DNA of 64,000 nucleotides from Aquihabitans sp. G128 (GCF_019048865.1 NZ_CP077604.1:1488001-1552000), one strand, 5' to 3'. Counted from the first letter of the stretch, positions 9,530 through 19,770 are shown. Notes: generated by a model not told the origin, from the sequence alone. Made by a program: numbers and translations.

Positions 9530-10108
9530 TCAGTCCCGGTGCCGGCCTCGGGACATCTCGATGATGGGCAGCATGACGAAGAGGGCGGCGGAGACGGCGA
9601 TGCCGATGAAGGCGCCGGCCAGCAGCTCGCGGGACGAGAGCACCATGCCGAGGAAGCCGGAGAGGATGCCCAGGGCGAACACGGCCACCGGCACGATGGC
9701 CAGCAGCCCGCGGTGCTTGCGGGCGCGGATGCCGCTGCCCTCGGGGGCCAGGCGCTCGTCCTCGGCGGCCCAGCCGGCGAAGTCGCGCTGCCAGCCGTCG
9801 TCGCCGCGGCGGGGCGTCCAGCCCTTGCCGGCGGGCACGTCGGGCTCGCGGTTGGGCCGGATCCGTTCGGTCGGTGGGCCGACGGGCAGGCGCAGGCTGA
9901 GGTCGTAGCGCTCCCGGGCGCCGGCCTGGCCCAGCACCTCCCAGGCCTCGTTGACGAGGACCATCTGCCGAGCGTGGCGGGCCCGGGTGGCGGCATCGGC
10001 ATCGACGTGGAAGTCGGGGTGGTGCCGGCGCGCCGCGCTGAGGTACGCCTGGCGGATCTCCGCAGCCCCCGCACCGACCGGCACGCCCAATGCCTCGTAG
10101 TGGTTCAC
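9530..10108 (-). CDS. J-domain membrane protein
   Basis: About 192 residues. The N-terminal 65 form a DnaJ domain (NHYEALGV, then HHPDFH with the HPD motif that stimulates DnaK). A polar linker follows, then two transmembrane helices near the C-terminus. Family members recruit Hsp70 to the membrane; the partner here is unknown. I chose GTG at 10108 because the J domain begins there and TACGAT lies nine bases upstream; an in-frame ATG at 10186 would add an unlikely 26-residue extension. Confidence 0.8.
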   Translation of the reverse strand: MNHYEALGVPVGAGAAEIRQAYLSAARRHHPDFHVDADAATRARHARQMVLVNEAWEVLGQAGARERYDLSLRLPVGPPTERIRPNREPDVPAGKGWTPRRGDDGWQRDFAGWAAEDERLAPEGSGIRARKHRGLLAIVPVAVFALGILSGFLGMVLSSRELLAGAFIGIAVSAALFVMLPIIEMSRGRHRD

Positions 10109-10234
10109 TGCGGGCCCATCGTATTGCGCCGCCACGCTCCCCTGCCCCGATCCTCGTGGTGCGCCCATGGCCATCCTCGTCGGCACGGGTGCAACCGTCT
10201 TGAGCGCCGGGTTGGCAGGCCGGCGGGCGCCGGC

Positions 10235-11081
10235 TCAGCCGACGGGCAGCGGCAGGGCGGCGAGCCCGGCCGGTCGTCCGGCCACCTCGGCGGCGGCCGG
10301 CACCTCGACGGCCCGCGCGACGTAGGCGAGGGCGACCGAACCGCCGGTGGCGACGTCGGCCGCGCTGCTGGTGACCGTGCCGGCGGCCTCGCCGCCGACG
10401 GTGACCTCGGTGCCCACGGCCGGCGGCGGCCCGTCGAGCACCACGGCGGCGAGGCGACGGGGCACGTTGCCGCCCCGGCTGTCGATCCGGGCCACCAGCT
10501 CCTGGCCGGTGTAGCAGCCCTTGGTGAAGCTCACGGAGCTGTCGATGGCCCACTGGCCGACGGTGGCCGGGATGGTGTCGGCATCCAGCTCGGCACCCCA
10601 GCGGGGGGCGCCGGCTCGGATGCGCAGGGCCTCGAACGCCTCGGCGTCGACCTCCACCGCGCCGGCGGCCACCAGCGCGCCGACCTCGTCGTCGCCGGCG
10701 TCCAGGTAGTCCACCCCGATGGTGCCCGGCCACCCCGCCGGGAGGCCGGCCTCCGCCGTGCCGCCCCGCAGGGAGACGGTGGGCACCGCCTCGCGCAGCT
10801 CGAGCTCGGCCTTGGTGCGGAGCTTGAACCGCTCGAGCCGGGCCTTCCACGCCGCCCCGGCCCCCGGGTCGGTGTCGATCTGGACGGCGTCGTCGGCGGT
10901 GCGCTGCACGCGCCCCCCAGCCGTCGACCTTGCCCTGCGGCGCCAGCACGAACGAGAAGCTGCTCTCCCCCGGCGCCAGCTTGGCCACGTCCTGGCTGAG
11001 CTGTCCCTGGAGCCAGGTCACGGCCTCCGGGCCGGTCACGGTCAGGACGTCTCGGGTGGTGCGGGCGACGACGGCGGTCAT
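10235..11081 (-). CDS. ygfZ: YgfZ/GcvT-like folate-binding protein, frameshifted here
   Basis: A tetrahydrofolate-binding protein that helps maintain Fe-S enzymes. The N-terminal part from ATG 11081 reads TGPEAVTWLQGQLSQDV; the C-terminal part carries the hallmark KGCYTGQE. The two parts are in different frames. Removing one base from the C6 run at 10913-10918 (G6 on the coding strand) joins them seamlessly (KVDGWGRVQRTADDA), giving about 281 residues. I read this as a sequencing indel; real inactivation is less likely. Confidence 0.85.
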
Positions 11082-11115
11082 GCCCGCCAGTCTGCCGGGC
11101 GCCCGCCCAGACCGG

Positions 11116-12048
11116 TCAGCCCAGCCGACCGCGGGCGATCTCGGCGGCGCCGACGACCCCGGAGTCGTCCCCGAGGCCGGCCACCACGACCATGGAGTCG
11201 GCCATCTTGCGCACCGCGTGGGGACGAGCGGCTGCGGCGATGCGGTCGGCGAAGGGCTGGCCGAGCTTGCCGGCCATGCCACCGCCGACGACCACGCGGT
11301 CGACGTCGAGCAGGTTGCACACGTTGGCCACGCCGATGCCCAACGCGGCGACGGCCTCGTCGAGGATCTCGGTGACCACCCTGTCGCCTTCGGCCAGGGC
11401 GGCGGCCCACACGCCGGAGGTGGCCTTGGCCTTGCCCCGCTCCTCCTGGTGCTCGAAGAGGGACGTCTTGCGACCGGCGGCGGCCAGGGCCCGGGCGCTC
11501 TCGGTCATCATGCGGCGGCCGGCGTAGGCCTCGATGCAGCCGCGACGGCCGCAACCGCACCGGGCGCCGCCGGGGCGGACCACCAGGTGGCCGAACTCCC
11601 CCGAGCCGCCGTTGGCGCCGTCGTAGCCCTTGCCGTCGAGCACCATCCCGGCGCCGACGCCGGTGCCCAGCCACACGCCGAACAGGAAGTCCGACCCCTG
11701 GCCGGCGCCGGCCACCCACTCGCCCACCAGGCCGCACTGCGCGTCGTTGACCAGCGAGACGGGCACGCCGAGGTCGGCGCTGAGCTGGGCGGCGACGTCG
11801 GTCTCCGCGGTCCATCCCTCGAGGTTGGGGGCCTGCACCACGCGGTCGTCGTGGATGATCCCGGGGATCCCGATGCCCACCGCCTCGGGGGTGCCGTCGA
11901 GGCTGCGCACCATGCGGCTGACCTGGGCCACCAGGGCGTCGACCGAGGTGGGCGTGTCCTCCTTGGCCCGGTGGTGGACCTGGTGGTCGTCGCCCACCAG
12001 CCCGACCCCGATGTTGGTGCCCCCCACGTCGACCCCGGCCAGCAGCAT
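11116..12048 (-). CDS. ROK family sugar kinase, probably glucokinase
   Basis: A 310-residue ROK kinase. DVGGTNIGVGLV is the ATP phosphate loop, GIPGII and NDAQCGLVGEW surround the catalytic Asp, and the zinc site is complete: EFGHLVV (His) followed by CGCGRRGCIEAY. A second glycine-rich motif, VVVGGGMAG, lies near the C-terminus. Actinobacterial ROK proteins of this type phosphorylate glucose; specificity is inferred. Unlike many neighbours it has a Shine-Dalgarno (GAGGAG) before ATG 12048. Confidence 0.9.
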   Translation of the reverse strand: MLLAGVDVGGTNIGVGLVGDDHQVHHRAKEDTPTSVDALVAQVSRMVRSLDGTPEAVGIGIPGIIHDDRVVQAPNLEGWTAETDVAAQLSADLGVPVSLVNDAQCGLVGEWVAGAGQGSDFLFGVWLGTGVGAGMVLDGKGYDGANGGSGEFGHLVVRPGGARCGCGRRGCIEAYAGRRMMTESARALAAAGRKTSLFEHQEERGKAKATSGVWAAALAEGDRVVTEILDEAVAALGIGVANVCNLLDVDRVVVGGGMAGKLGQPFADRIAAAARPHAVRKMADSMVVVAGLGDDSGVVGAAEIARGRLG

Positions 12049-12140
12049 CTCGTCGATCTCCTCAGGTCACCGTCGTGCTCGGACCCGTCGATCCTGGCAC
12101 CCCGCTCCCCACCGGCCGCGCCGAGCGAGCGAGGTGCGCC

Positions 12141-13667
12141 TCAGCGGGCCTTGCGGTCCGCCGTCATGCGGCGGGCGGCGGGCACGGCGGCGAGCAGGGC
12201 CCGGGCCTTGTTGCGGGTCTCGAGCTCCTCGGTGGCGGGGATCGAGTCGGCCACCACGCCGGCGCCGGCCTGCACGCAGGCCCGGCCGTCGGGCAGGCAC
12301 ACCATGGTGCGGATGGCGATGGCGGTGTCGATGTTGCCGGAGAAGTCGAGGTAGCCGACCACACCGGCGTAGGGGCCGCGCTTGGTGGGCTCGAACTCGT
12401 CGATGATCTCCATGGCCCGCACCTTCGGGGCACCGGAGACGGTGCCGGCGGGCAGGGTGGCCTTCAGCACGTCGATGGGCGTGAGCCCCTCGGCCAGGCG
12501 GCCGGTGACCTGCGAGGTGAGGTGCATCACGTGGCTGTAGCGCTCGAGGGTCATCATCTCGGTGACCTTCTCGGAGCCGAACTCGGCCACCCGGCCGACG
12601 TCGTTGCGGGCCAGGTCGACCAGCATGATGTGCTCGGCCACCTCCTTCGGGTGCTCGCGCAGCTCGGCGCCGAGGCGGCGGTCCTCCTCCTCGGTCTTGC
12701 CGCGGTAGCGGGTGCCGGCGATGGGCCGGGAGACGACCTCGCCGTCGCGCAGGAGCACCATCGGCTCCGGCGAGGAGCCCACCAGGGTCACCTCGGGGTG
12801 CCGGAACAGGTACATGTACGGGCTCGGGTTGATCTGGCGCAGCACGCGGTAGACGTCGAACGGGTCGGCGTCGAGCTCGAAGTCGAACCGCTGCGAGAGC
12901 ACCACCTGGAAGATGTCGCCGGAGAGGATGTACTCCTTGGCGGCCTCCACCGCGGCCTCATGCGCGCCGCTGCCCAGGTTCGAGTGCACGTCGGGCAGCG
13001 GGTCGGTGGGGTCCGGTGGCGCCACGAGCGGCTCGTCGAGCGGGGACGCGCCGTCGGCAGCCAGCTGGTCGAGGCGGGCGACCGCTTCGTCGTAGCAGCG
13101 GTCGAGCGCTTCGGCATCGAGGTCGGGCGACAGCACGTAGGCGTTGGCGATGAGCGTGACCCGCTGCCGGAAGTGGTCGAAGGCCGCCAGCTCGCCGATG
13201 ATCGAGAGCACCGCCTCGGGCAGGCCCTGGTCGTCGGCCGGCACGTCCGGCAGCGCCTCGACCTCGCGGACCACGTCGTAGCCGAGGTAGCCCACCAGGC
13301 CGCCGTGCAGCGGGGGCAGGTCCGGTGACGCTGGCGACCGGTAGATGCGCAGGATGGCATCGACCGCGGCGAGCATGCCCTGGTCGAGGGGGATGCCGTC
13401 CGGCAGCTGGCCGCCGACGACCTCGATGGGGCCGGCGGCGCGGGAGATGAGGGTGGCGGCGGGGCGGCGGCCCACGAAGGACCAGCGGCTCCAGCGCTCG
13501 CCGTGCTCCACGGACTCGAGCAGGAAGCCGGGCTCGCCGTCGCGGGTGAGGCGGGCGAAGGCGGCGACGGGGGTGACGAGGTCGGCCAGCAGCTCGCGGT
13601 AGATCGGGATGATCGAGTACTCGCGAGCGAGCTCGTGGAACTCCTCGCGGGTGGGCCGGATGGTCAC
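12141..13667 (-). CDS. trpE: Anthranilate synthase component I
   Basis: A 508-residue chorismate-utilising enzyme that makes anthranilate with an amidotransferase partner (trpG, not in this window). [10 protein letters not shown] contains the LLES element that binds tryptophan for feedback inhibition. Chorismate-site motifs are intact: [33 protein letters not shown] and [11 protein letters not shown] at 13667 overlaps the hisI stop as GTGA, so trpE translation is coupled to a histidine gene. The true N-terminus ([13 protein letters not shown]) matches the family at this GTG. Confidence 0.96.
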   Translation of the reverse strand: MTIRPTREEFHELAREYSIIPIYRELLADLVTPVAAFARLTRDGEPGFLLESVEHGERWSRWSFVGRRPAATLISRAAGPIEVVGGQLPDGIPLDQGMLAAVDAILRIYRSPASPDLPPLHGGLVGYLGYDVVREVEALPDVPADDQGLPEAVLSIIGELAAFDHFRQRVTLIANAYVLSPDLDAEALDRCYDEAVARLDQLAADGASPLDEPLVAPPDPTDPLPDVHSNLGSGAHEAAVEAAKEYILSGDIFQVVLSQRFDFELDADPFDVYRVLRQINPSPYMYLFRHPEVTLVGSSPEPMVLLRDGEVVSRPIAGTRYRGKTEEEDRRLGAELREHPKEVAEHIMLVDLARNDVGRVAEFGSEKVTEMMTLERYSHVMHLTSQVTGRLAEGLTPIDVLKATLPAGTVSGAPKVRAMEIIDEFEPTKRGPYAGVVGYLDFSGNIDTAIAIRTMVCLPDGRACVQAGAGVVADSIPATEELETRNKARALLAAVPAARRMTADRKAR

Positions 13668-14029
13668 GACGCCGACCCGCCGAAGGCCCGGAAGAAGCAG
13701 CTCTTGGCGCCGGTGTGGCAGGCGCCGGCGCCCTCCTGCTCGACCACGAACAGCAGCGTGTCGCCGTCGCAGTCGTAGTGGGCGCTGCGCAGGAACTGGC
13801 GATCGCCGGACGTGTCGCCCTTGCGCCACTCCTCCTGCCGAGACCGGCTCCAGAAGACGGTGCGCCCCTCGGTGAGCGTGCGCTTGAGGGTGGCCTCGTT
13901 GACCCAGGCCAGCATCAGCACCTCGCCGGTGCCGTGCTCCTGGACGATGGCCGGGGCCAGGCCGTGCTCGTCCCACGTGATCTGCTCGAGGTCTTCGTCT
14001 CGGATGGCGATCGGCGTCACGGCGGGCAT
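13664..14029 (-). CDS. hisI: Phosphoribosyl-AMP cyclohydrolase
   Basis: A 121-residue enzyme for the third step of histidine synthesis. [12 protein letters not shown] and the metal-site segment [15 protein letters not shown]...GACHTG...SCFF, with its three conserved Cys, are all present. There is no HisE fusion. ATG 14029 lies six bases after TAGGAT, suggesting a leaderless promoter driving hisI-trpE. The stop overlaps the trpE start by four bases. Confidence 0.97.
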   Translation of the reverse strand: MPAVTPIAIRDEDLEQITWDEHGLAPAIVQEHGTGEVLMLAWVNEATLKRTLTEGRTVFWSRSRQEEWRKGDTSGDRQFLRSAHYDCDGDTLLFVVEQEGAGACHTGAKSCFFRAFGGSAS

Positions 14030-14100
14030 CCGGCGATCCTACGGGCGGGCCCCACCCCCTCCGAAGCCGGTTGCCGGCCGCCGGGCACCCACCGTCGAGC

Positions 14101-14487
14101 TCAGAGGTAGAGACCGGTGGAGCCCTCTTCCAGGCGCTTGGCGGCCACGGCGTGGATGTCGCGCTCACGGAGGATGAGGTAGTCGGTGCCGCGGACCTCG
14201 ACCTCGTAGCGGTCCTCCGGGTTGAACAGGACCTGGTCGCCGACCTCCATGGACCGCACGTTGGGCCCGACGGCCACCACCTCGCCCCAGGCCAGGCGCT
14301 TGCCCATCTGGGCGGTGGCCGGGATGAGGATGCCGCCGGTGCTGCGCCGCTCGCCGTCGGACTCCAGGTCCACCAGGATCCGGTCGTTGAGCATCTTCAC
14401 CGGGAGCTTGTCCACCCGAGACGAAGCGAACGTCTTGCGCTCCGCCGCGGCGGGCTCGGTGGTCTCGGCGGGGACGTCGTCGGTCAC
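14101..14487 (-). CDS. GroES/Cpn10-family co-chaperonin-like protein
   Basis: A 128-residue protein whose last 95 residues match the Cpn10 fold: [10 protein letters not shown], then the mobile-loop region [31 protein letters not shown] and [13 protein letters not shown] charged N-terminal extension of about 30 residues and a short C-terminal tail (EEGSTGLYL) are unusual, and no groEL is adjacent. It may be a second, divergent co-chaperonin. GTG at 14487 follows TACCGT by seven bases, deciding the start. Confidence 0.85.
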   Translation of the reverse strand: MTDDVPAETTEPAAAERKTFASSRVDKLPVKMLNDRILVDLESDGERRSTGGILIPATAQMGKRLAWGEVVAVGPNVRSMEVGDQVLFNPEDRYEVEVRGTDYLILRERDIHAVAAKRLEEGSTGLYL

Positions 14488-14534
14488 CTCGACGACGGTA
14501 TCGGGTCCCGTCCACGGCCCCGCCAGGGGCCGCC

Positions 14535-15038
14535 CTACAGGCCGAGGGCGAGCGGCTCGGCCGGTGGACCGTGGCGCAGAAGGTCGCCGAAGAGGGCGGG
14601 CAGCTCCCGCGGCGCGAACCGCAGCCCCTCGGCCGCCAGCAGCTCCGCCGCCGTCCACCAGCGGATGGCCGCCACGTTCTCGGCCGCCAGCTCGGCCTCG
14701 GTGAGCTGGCCCGCCGGCTCGAACGCCTTGACCCGCACCAGGTGGATGTCGTCGACCTGGCCGTCGTAGCCGGTGACCGAGCCGGCGAGCACGGCGGTCC
14801 GCCGCCACACCAGCGGCGGGTCCTCGGCCAGCTCCAGGCCGATCTCCTCAAGCAGCTCGCGGTGCAGGGCCTCCATGGCGGTCTCACCGTCCTCGATGCC
14901 ACCCCCGGGGGTGACCCACACGTCGGCGTGCGGCAGCCGGATCAGCACCAGCAGGAGCCGGTCCTCGGTGTCGACCACCAGGGCACGCGAGCCGCGGCGC
15001 AGGCGGGGCTCGCCCTCGGTCGGCTGGTGGTCGGCCAC
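14535..15038 (-). CDS. Nudix hydrolase
   Basis: A 167-residue Nudix protein. The Nudix box is complete from [14 protein letters not shown] to [11 protein letters not shown], matching Gx5Ex7REUxEExGU with metal-binding Glu residues. The family hydrolyses nucleoside diphosphates linked to other groups; the substrate is unknown. GTG 15038 lies eight bases after the hisF stop, so it is probably co-transcribed with hisF. Confidence 0.9.
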   Translation of the reverse strand: MADHQPTEGEPRLRRGSRALVVDTEDRLLLVLIRLPHADVWVTPGGGIEDGETAMEALHRELLEEIGLELAEDPPLVWRRTAVLAGSVTGYDGQVDDIHLVRVKAFEPAGQLTEAELAAENVAAIRWWTAAELLAAEGLRFAPRELPALFGDLLRHGPPAEPLALGL

Positions 15039-15046
15039 GGGGCGCC

Positions 15047-15820
15047 TCAGGCCGGGCGCACGGTGATGCCGGCGGCGGCCATGACCGCCTTGGCCTCGGC
15101 CACCGTGTGCTCCCCGAAGTGGAAGATCGACGCGGCCAGCACGGCGTCGGCCCCGCCCTGCAGGACGCCGTCGGCCAGGTGGTCGAGCGTGCCCACTCCG
15201 CCGCTGGCGATGACGGGCACGCCGACCGCATCGCTGATGGCCCGGGTGAGCTCCAGGTCGAAGCCGTCGCGGGTGCCGTCGCGGTCCATGGACGTGAGCA
15301 GGATCTCGCCGGCCCCCAACCGGACCGCCTCGGCGGCCCACTCGACGGCGTCGAGGTCGGTGGCCGTGCGCCCGCCGTGGGTGAAGACGCCCCACCCCTG
15401 GCCCGGGTCGTCACCGGATCGGCGGCGGGCGTCGATGGCCACCACCGCGCACTGTGAGCCGAACTCGTCGGCCACGTCGGAGATGCTCTCGGGCCGGTTG
15501 ATGGCGGCAGTGTTGAGCGACACCTTGTCGGCGCCGGCCCGCAGCATCTTCCGGGCGTCGTCGACGGTGCGGATGCCGCCGCCGACGGTGAGCGGGATGA
15601 ACACCTGCTCGGCGGTGCGAGCCACCACGTCGACCATGGTGTCGCGGTCGTCGGAGCTGGCGGTGATGTCGAGGAAGACCAGCTCGTCGGCGCCCTCGGC
15701 GTCGTAGCGGGCGGCCAACTCCACGGGATCGCCGGCGTCGCGGAGGTCGACGAAGTTCACGCCCTTGACCACCCGGCCGGCGGTGACGTCGAGGCAGGGG
15801 ATGACCCGGGCGGTGCGCAC
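15047..15820 (-). CDS. hisF: Imidazole glycerol phosphate synthase cyclase subunit
   Basis: A 257-residue TIM barrel forming imidazole glycerol phosphate and AICAR with His[20 protein letters not shown] holds the catalytic Asp, LTVGGGIR and VIASGGVG bind phosphate, and LTSMDRDGT contributes the second Asp. It is unlinked to hisH (about 20 kb). GTG 15820 is six bases after TACGGT (15827-15832) and is divergent from the phosphatase gene at 15887. Confidence 0.97.
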   Translation of the reverse strand: MRTARVIPCLDVTAGRVVKGVNFVDLRDAGDPVELAARYDAEGADELVFLDITASSDDRDTMVDVVARTAEQVFIPLTVGGGIRTVDDARKMLRAGADKVSLNTAAINRPESISDVADEFGSQCAVVAIDARRRSGDDPGQGWGVFTHGGRTATDLDAVEWAAEAVRLGAGEILLTSMDRDGTRDGFDLELTRAISDAVGVPVIASGGVGTLDHLADGVLQGGADAVLAASIFHFGEHTVAEAKAVMAAAGITVRPA

Positions 15821-15886
15821 GCAGGGACCGTACCGGTCGCTCGCGACCGTCCCCAACCGCGATGGCGTCCGGGCCAGACTGCCCGG

Positions 15887-16471
15887 GTGACCACCACGCG
15901 ACTGCTGATCGTCCGCCACGGCGAGACCGACTGGGCGCGCGACCGCCGCCACACGGGCCGCACCGACATCGCCCTCAACGAGACCGGTCGGGCCCAGGCC
16001 GCGGCGCTGGCCGGCCACCTGCCCCTCGCCGGCGTGAGCCAGGTCTGGAGCTCCCCGCTGGCGCGCGCCGCCGACACGGCCCGGCTGGCCGGCCTGGCCG
16101 TCGACCGGGTCGACGACGACCTGCTCGAGTGGGACTACGGCGCCGCCGAGGGCCGCACCACCGCCGAGCTCCGCGCCGAGCACGAGGGGTGGGACGTCTG
16201 GACGAACGGGGTCCGGATGCTCGGCGGTGGCGGCGAGGCCGTCGACGAGGTCGGTGACCGGGTCGACCGGGTGATCGCCCGCGCCACGGCGATCCCCGGC
16301 ACCGTGGCCCTCGTGGCCCACGCCCACCTGCTCCGCGTGCTCACCGCCCGGTGGCTGCACCAGCCCGCCGCCTTCGGCCGCCACCTCACCCTCGACCCCG
16401 CCGGCTGGGCGATCCTGGCCTGGGAGCGCGAGACCCCGGTCATCGACCGGTGGAACCCGCCCAAGCCGTAG
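15887..16471 (+). CDS. Histidine phosphatase family protein
   Basis: A 194-residue phosphoglycerate-mutase-like protein. [11 protein letters not shown] carries the phosphorylated His, [12 protein letters not shown] the second Arg, and [13 protein letters not shown] the second catalytic His. It is probably a phosphatase; substrate unknown. GTG at 15887 follows CAGACT by six bases, as in several other leaderless starts here. Its stop abuts the end of the convergent gene at 16472. Confidence 0.88.
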   Translation: MTTTRLLIVRHGETDWARDRRHTGRTDIALNETGRAQAAALAGHLPLAGVSQVWSSPLARAADTARLAGLAVDRVDDDLLEWDYGAAEGRTTAELRAEHEGWDVWTNGVRMLGGGGEAVDEVGDRVDRVIARATAIPGTVALVAHAHLLRVLTARWLHQPAAFGRHLTLDPAGWAILAWERETPVIDRWNPPKP

Positions 16472-16885
16472 TCAGCGCAGGGGACCGAGCTTCTCACCGG
16501 TGAGCCGGCGCGACGGCACCGTGCTCACCGCGCACGCGGCGATCGCCACGCCGGCCCCGAGCAGGAGGGCGACGTTGCGCCGGTCGTCCCGGGCTGCGTT
16601 GCAACGACGGTCGACCAGGCCGACCTCCCGCCCCGAGGCGAGCACCGCCATGGCGTCGTCGACCGTCTCCTTGCCGCACTCGATGCGACCCGCCGGCGCC
16701 ACCTCGACGCGGTAGGGCACCGCCAGGACCCACACCGCGAGGGCGACCAGGGCCACGACCGCCACGGCGACGGCGGCCACGATCCGCTTGGCCGATCGGC
16801 TGGGCCGTCGCGTGCCCGGCAGCGGGGCCCGGGGCTCGCCCGGCTCGGCCGGCTCGGCGGCGTCGGGGTCGCGGGCGTCGGGCAC
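16472..16885 (-). CDS. Hypothetical membrane protein
   Basis: About 137 residues with a Pro/Glu-rich N-terminus, one strong transmembrane helix (IVAAVAVAVVALVALAVWVL), an extracytoplasmic-looking stretch with two Cys (RIECGKETVDDAMAVL ... DRRCNAARDD) and a second helix. Function unknown. GTG 16885 was chosen because GAGACT lies six bases upstream; an in-frame GTG at 16936 would add a segment VACSACGGGV with a CxxC pair. The coding frame is supported by composition and by the two hydrophobic helices. Confidence 0.6.
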   Translation of the reverse strand: MPDARDPDAAEPAEPGEPRAPLPGTRRPSRSAKRIVAAVAVAVVALVALAVWVLAVPYRVEVAPAGRIECGKETVDDAMAVLASGREVGLVDRRCNAARDDRRNVALLLGAGVAIAACAVSTVPSRRLTGEKLGPLR

Positions 16886-16960
16886 CGTCGCAGTCTCGCC
16901 CTGCAGCACCCCGCCGCCGCAAGCCGAGCAGGCCACCGGCACCGGTGCCAGGATGCCGCC

Positions 16961-17974
16961 ATGACCGACACCAGCCGCCGCCTCGTCCTCGCCCGCCGCC
17001 CGGAGGGCATGGTCGACGACACCGTCGTCCGGGTGGACCAGGTCCCCGTGCCGGTGCCGGGCGAGGGCGAGGCCGTCGTCCGGGTCCGCTACCTCTCGAT
17101 CGATCCCACCATCCGCACCTGGATGGACGACGCCCCGGGCTACCTGCCCCCGATCGAGCTCGGCGCCGTGATCCGCAGCGGGGGCATCGGCGAGGTCGTC
17201 GCCTCGAACAGCGAGCACTACGCCGAGGGCGACACGGTGTTCGGCATGCTCGGCTGGCAGGACCACGCCGTCGTGGGCGGTCCCGACGCCATGGCCCAGG
17301 TGGTGCCCGGCGAGGTCGACCCCACCGCCGCGCTGAGCGTGTTCGGCACCACCGGCATGACCGCCTACTTCGGCCTGCTCGACGTCGGGAAGCCGGAGGA
17401 GGGCGACACCGTGGTGGTGTCCGGGGCGGCCGGGGCCACCGGCTCCGTGGTCGGCCAGATCGCCAAGGCCAAGGGCGCCGGTCGGGTCGTGGGCATCGCC
17501 GGCAGCGACGAGAAGTGCGCCTGGCTCGTGGACGAGCTGGGCTTCGACGGGGCGGTCAACTACAAGACCGAGGACGTCGCCGCCCGCCTGCGCGAGCTGT
17601 GCCCCGACGGCATCGACGTCTACTTCGACAACGTCGGCGGCGAGATCCTCGACACCTGCCTGGGCCAGCTGGCCATGAAGGCCCGGGTGGTCTGCTGCGG
17701 TGCGATCTCCGCCTACAACGACCGTGGCGCCGCCTACGGCCTCACGAACTACTTCACCCTCATCACCAAGCGGGCCCGCATGGAGGGCTTCCTCATCCTC
17801 GACTACCTCGACCGCTTCGGCGAGGCCCAGGGCGAGATGCTCGGCTGGGTGCTCGACGGCAAGGTCAAGCACGCCGTGCACGTGGTCGACGGCCTCGAGC
17901 ACGCCACCGACGCGCTGAACCTGCTCTTCACCGGCGGCAACACCGGCAAGGTCATCGTCAAGCTCGAGGACTGA
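16961..17974 (+). CDS. NADP-dependent oxidoreductase, MDR family
   Basis: A 337-residue zinc-free medium-chain dehydrogenase/reductase of the leukotriene B4 dehydrogenase/curcumin reductase type. The N-terminal substrate domain contains the characteristic LSIDPTIRTWM; the Rossmann domain has VVVSGAAGATGSVVGQIAK and YFDNVGGEILD. Such enzymes reduce activated C=C bonds with NADPH. ATG 16961 follows CAGGAT by six bases. Confidence 0.93.
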   Translation: MTDTSRRLVLARRPEGMVDDTVVRVDQVPVPVPGEGEAVVRVRYLSIDPTIRTWMDDAPGYLPPIELGAVIRSGGIGEVVASNSEHYAEGDTVFGMLGWQDHAVVGGPDAMAQVVPGEVDPTAALSVFGTTGMTAYFGLLDVGKPEEGDTVVVSGAAGATGSVVGQIAKAKGAGRVVGIAGSDEKCAWLVDELGFDGAVNYKTEDVAARLRELCPDGIDVYFDNVGGEILDTCLGQLAMKARVVCCGAISAYNDRGAAYGLTNYFTLITKRARMEGFLILDYLDRFGEAQGEMLGWVLDGKVKHAVHVVDGLEHATDALNLLFTGGNTGKVIVKLED

Positions 17975-17987
17975 CCCGGGCAAGCGC

Positions 17988-18917
17988 TCAGGCCGGGGCG
18001 CTGGCGCGGTAGTGGTAGCCGTGGCCGTCGGTGAAGCCCAGGCCGCGGTAGAGCGCCTGGGCGCCGGGGTTGTCCCGCTCCACCTGCAGGTAGAGGTGGG
18101 TGGCGAAGCGCTCGCGGGCCTGCTCGGCGAGCTCGGCCAGCAGCGCCCGGGCCACCCCCATCCGCCGCCAGGCCGGGGCCGTGCCCATGCCGTAGATGCC
18201 GGCCCAGCCCCGCTCCAGCACCGCGAAGCCCACGCCGGCCACCACGTCGTCGCCCACCAGCGCCGCCCCGCCCAGGATCGACGGGCCGAGCGCCCCGAGC
18301 ATCCGGCCGTACGCCTCGGTCCGCGCCCGCCACACTGCGTCCTCGCCGTGGACGGCGCCGTACCGGCGGGCCCACGCCACGCTCACGCCCTCGTCGACCA
18401 CCACCGACACCGGCGGCTCGGACCCGGCCGGCACCGGACCGCCGGCGGCGAACGGGCCGGTGCCGGCCAGGGCGTGGGCCTCGACCGCCACCCGCCAGGC
18501 GTCACCCGCTCCCCCGCCTTCGGCCACCCGCTCGACCTCGCCGACCAGCAGGTCCACCGGCGCCTCGACGACGTAGCCGCGGCGGGCCAGCTGCTCGTCG
18601 AGCGCCGCGCCGGCCGGGTCGGCCGAGGACACCTGCACCAGGACCCGCTGCCCGAAGCTGCGGTACCAGGCCTCGATCACGTCCAGGGCGGCCGCCGTCG
18701 CCCGCAGGTCGGCTCCGGCGGCTGCAGCGGGGAGCACGGCGTTGGCCCGCCGGAACGGGAGGTCGGGAGCGGCCTTGCACAGCCAGCCGTCGACCAACCG
18801 GGTCAGCGGGGCGACGGTGGCGTTGGCCGCCACCTCGTCGAGCAGCCGGCCGGTGCGGGCACCGGTGGCGTCGGTCGGGCGCGGCGGCTCGGGTGCGGTG
18901 GGATCGGCAGCGCTCAC
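17988..18917 (-). CDS. GNAT family acetyltransferase
   Basis: A 309-residue protein whose C-terminal third is a GNAT domain: the acetyl-CoA loop is GMGTAPAWRRMGVARALLAEL and the last strands read LYLQVERDNPGAQALYRGLGF. The N-terminal half looks like a degenerate second GNAT-like domain. Substrate unknown. It lies 38 bases upstream of hisA on the same strand, so it may be co-transcribed with it. GTG 18917 follows TAGAAC by six bases, a near match to the leaderless pattern. Confidence 0.85.
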   Translation of the reverse strand: MSAADPTAPEPPRPTDATGARTGRLLDEVAANATVAPLTRLVDGWLCKAAPDLPFRRANAVLPAAAAGADLRATAAALDVIEAWYRSFGQRVLVQVSSADPAGAALDEQLARRGYVVEAPVDLLVGEVERVAEGGGAGDAWRVAVEAHALAGTGPFAAGGPVPAGSEPPVSVVVDEGVSVAWARRYGAVHGEDAVWRARTEAYGRMLGALGPSILGGAALVGDDVVAGVGFAVLERGWAGIYGMGTAPAWRRMGVARALLAELAEQARERFATHLYLQVERDNPGAQALYRGLGFTDGHGYHYRASAPA

Positions 18918-18955
18918 CGCCGGGTTCTACCCGACCGGGGTGGCGCTCGGCCGGG

Positions 18956-19690
18956 CTATTCGACCTGGGCGGCGGCGAGCGCGCCGTCGATGCTCAGGGC
19001 GCCGTCGTAGAGCGCCTTGCCCACGATGGCGCCCACCAGCGGACGGCTCTGCGCGCCGAGCGCGGCGAGGGCCCGCACGTGCTCCACGTTGCCGACCCCG
19101 CCCGAGGCGATGACGTCGGTCTCGAGGGTGTCGAGCAGCTCGGCGTAGAGGTCGGTGTCGGGGCCGGTGCCCGCTCCGTCGACGTTGATCTGGGTGACGA
19201 TCAGGGCAGCGAAGCCGGCGTCGTCGAACTCGGCGGCCACATCGGCCAGCTGGCGCCCGGAGCCCTCGACCCAGCCCCGCACCGCGACCTCCCGGCCGCG
19301 GACGTCCAGGCCCAGCGCCACCTGGCCGGGGAACCGCTCGACCAGCGAGCGGGCCCAGTCGGGCCGCTCGAGCGCCGCGGTGCCGATGACCACCCGGGCC
19401 ACGCCGGACGACAGCAGCGCCTCGGCCGACTCGTCGTCGCGCACGCCGCCCCCGGTCTGCACCGGCACGCCGATGGCGCCAGCGATGGCGGCGATGACGG
19501 GACGGTTGACGGGCTCACCGGTGCGGGCGGCATCGAGGTCGACCACGTGGATCCAGCTCGACCCGGCGTCGGCGAACTGCCGGGCCTGCGCCACGGGGTC
19601 GTCCCCGTACACCGTCTCCTGGGCGAAGTCGCCCTGGTAGAGGCGGACGCACTGCCCGCCACGAAGGTCGATCGCCGGGTAGAGGTCCAT
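18956..19690 (-). CDS. hisA: Phosphoribosylformimino-AICAR-P isomerase
   Basis: A 244-residue TIM barrel isomerising ProFAR in histidine synthesis. LYPAIDLRGGQCVRL carries the catalytic Asp, VQTGGGVRD and VIASGGVGN are the phosphate sites, and VTQINVDGAGTGPD provides the second Asp. It could be the bifunctional PriA type (serving trpF too), but a separate trpF exists. A strong Shine-Dalgarno (AAAGGAGG, 19710-19717) sits 19 bases upstream of ATG 19690, oddly far. It is the fifth gene of hisD-C-B-H-A. Confidence 0.95.
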   Translation of the reverse strand: MDLYPAIDLRGGQCVRLYQGDFAQETVYGDDPVAQARQFADAGSSWIHVVDLDAARTGEPVNRPVIAAIAGAIGVPVQTGGGVRDDESAEALLSSGVARVVIGTAALERPDWARSLVERFPGQVALGLDVRGREVAVRGWVEGSGRQLADVAAEFDDAGFAALIVTQINVDGAGTGPDTDLYAELLDTLETDVIASGGVGNVEHVRALAALGAQSRPLVGAIVGKALYDGALSIDGALAAAQVE

Positions 19691-19770
19691 CCTCGGAGCT
19701 TCGCAGAATCCTCCTTTGGACTCGAAACCTCCGCCGGAGGCCGGTCCGCGACGCACCAGGTCGAACGCGG

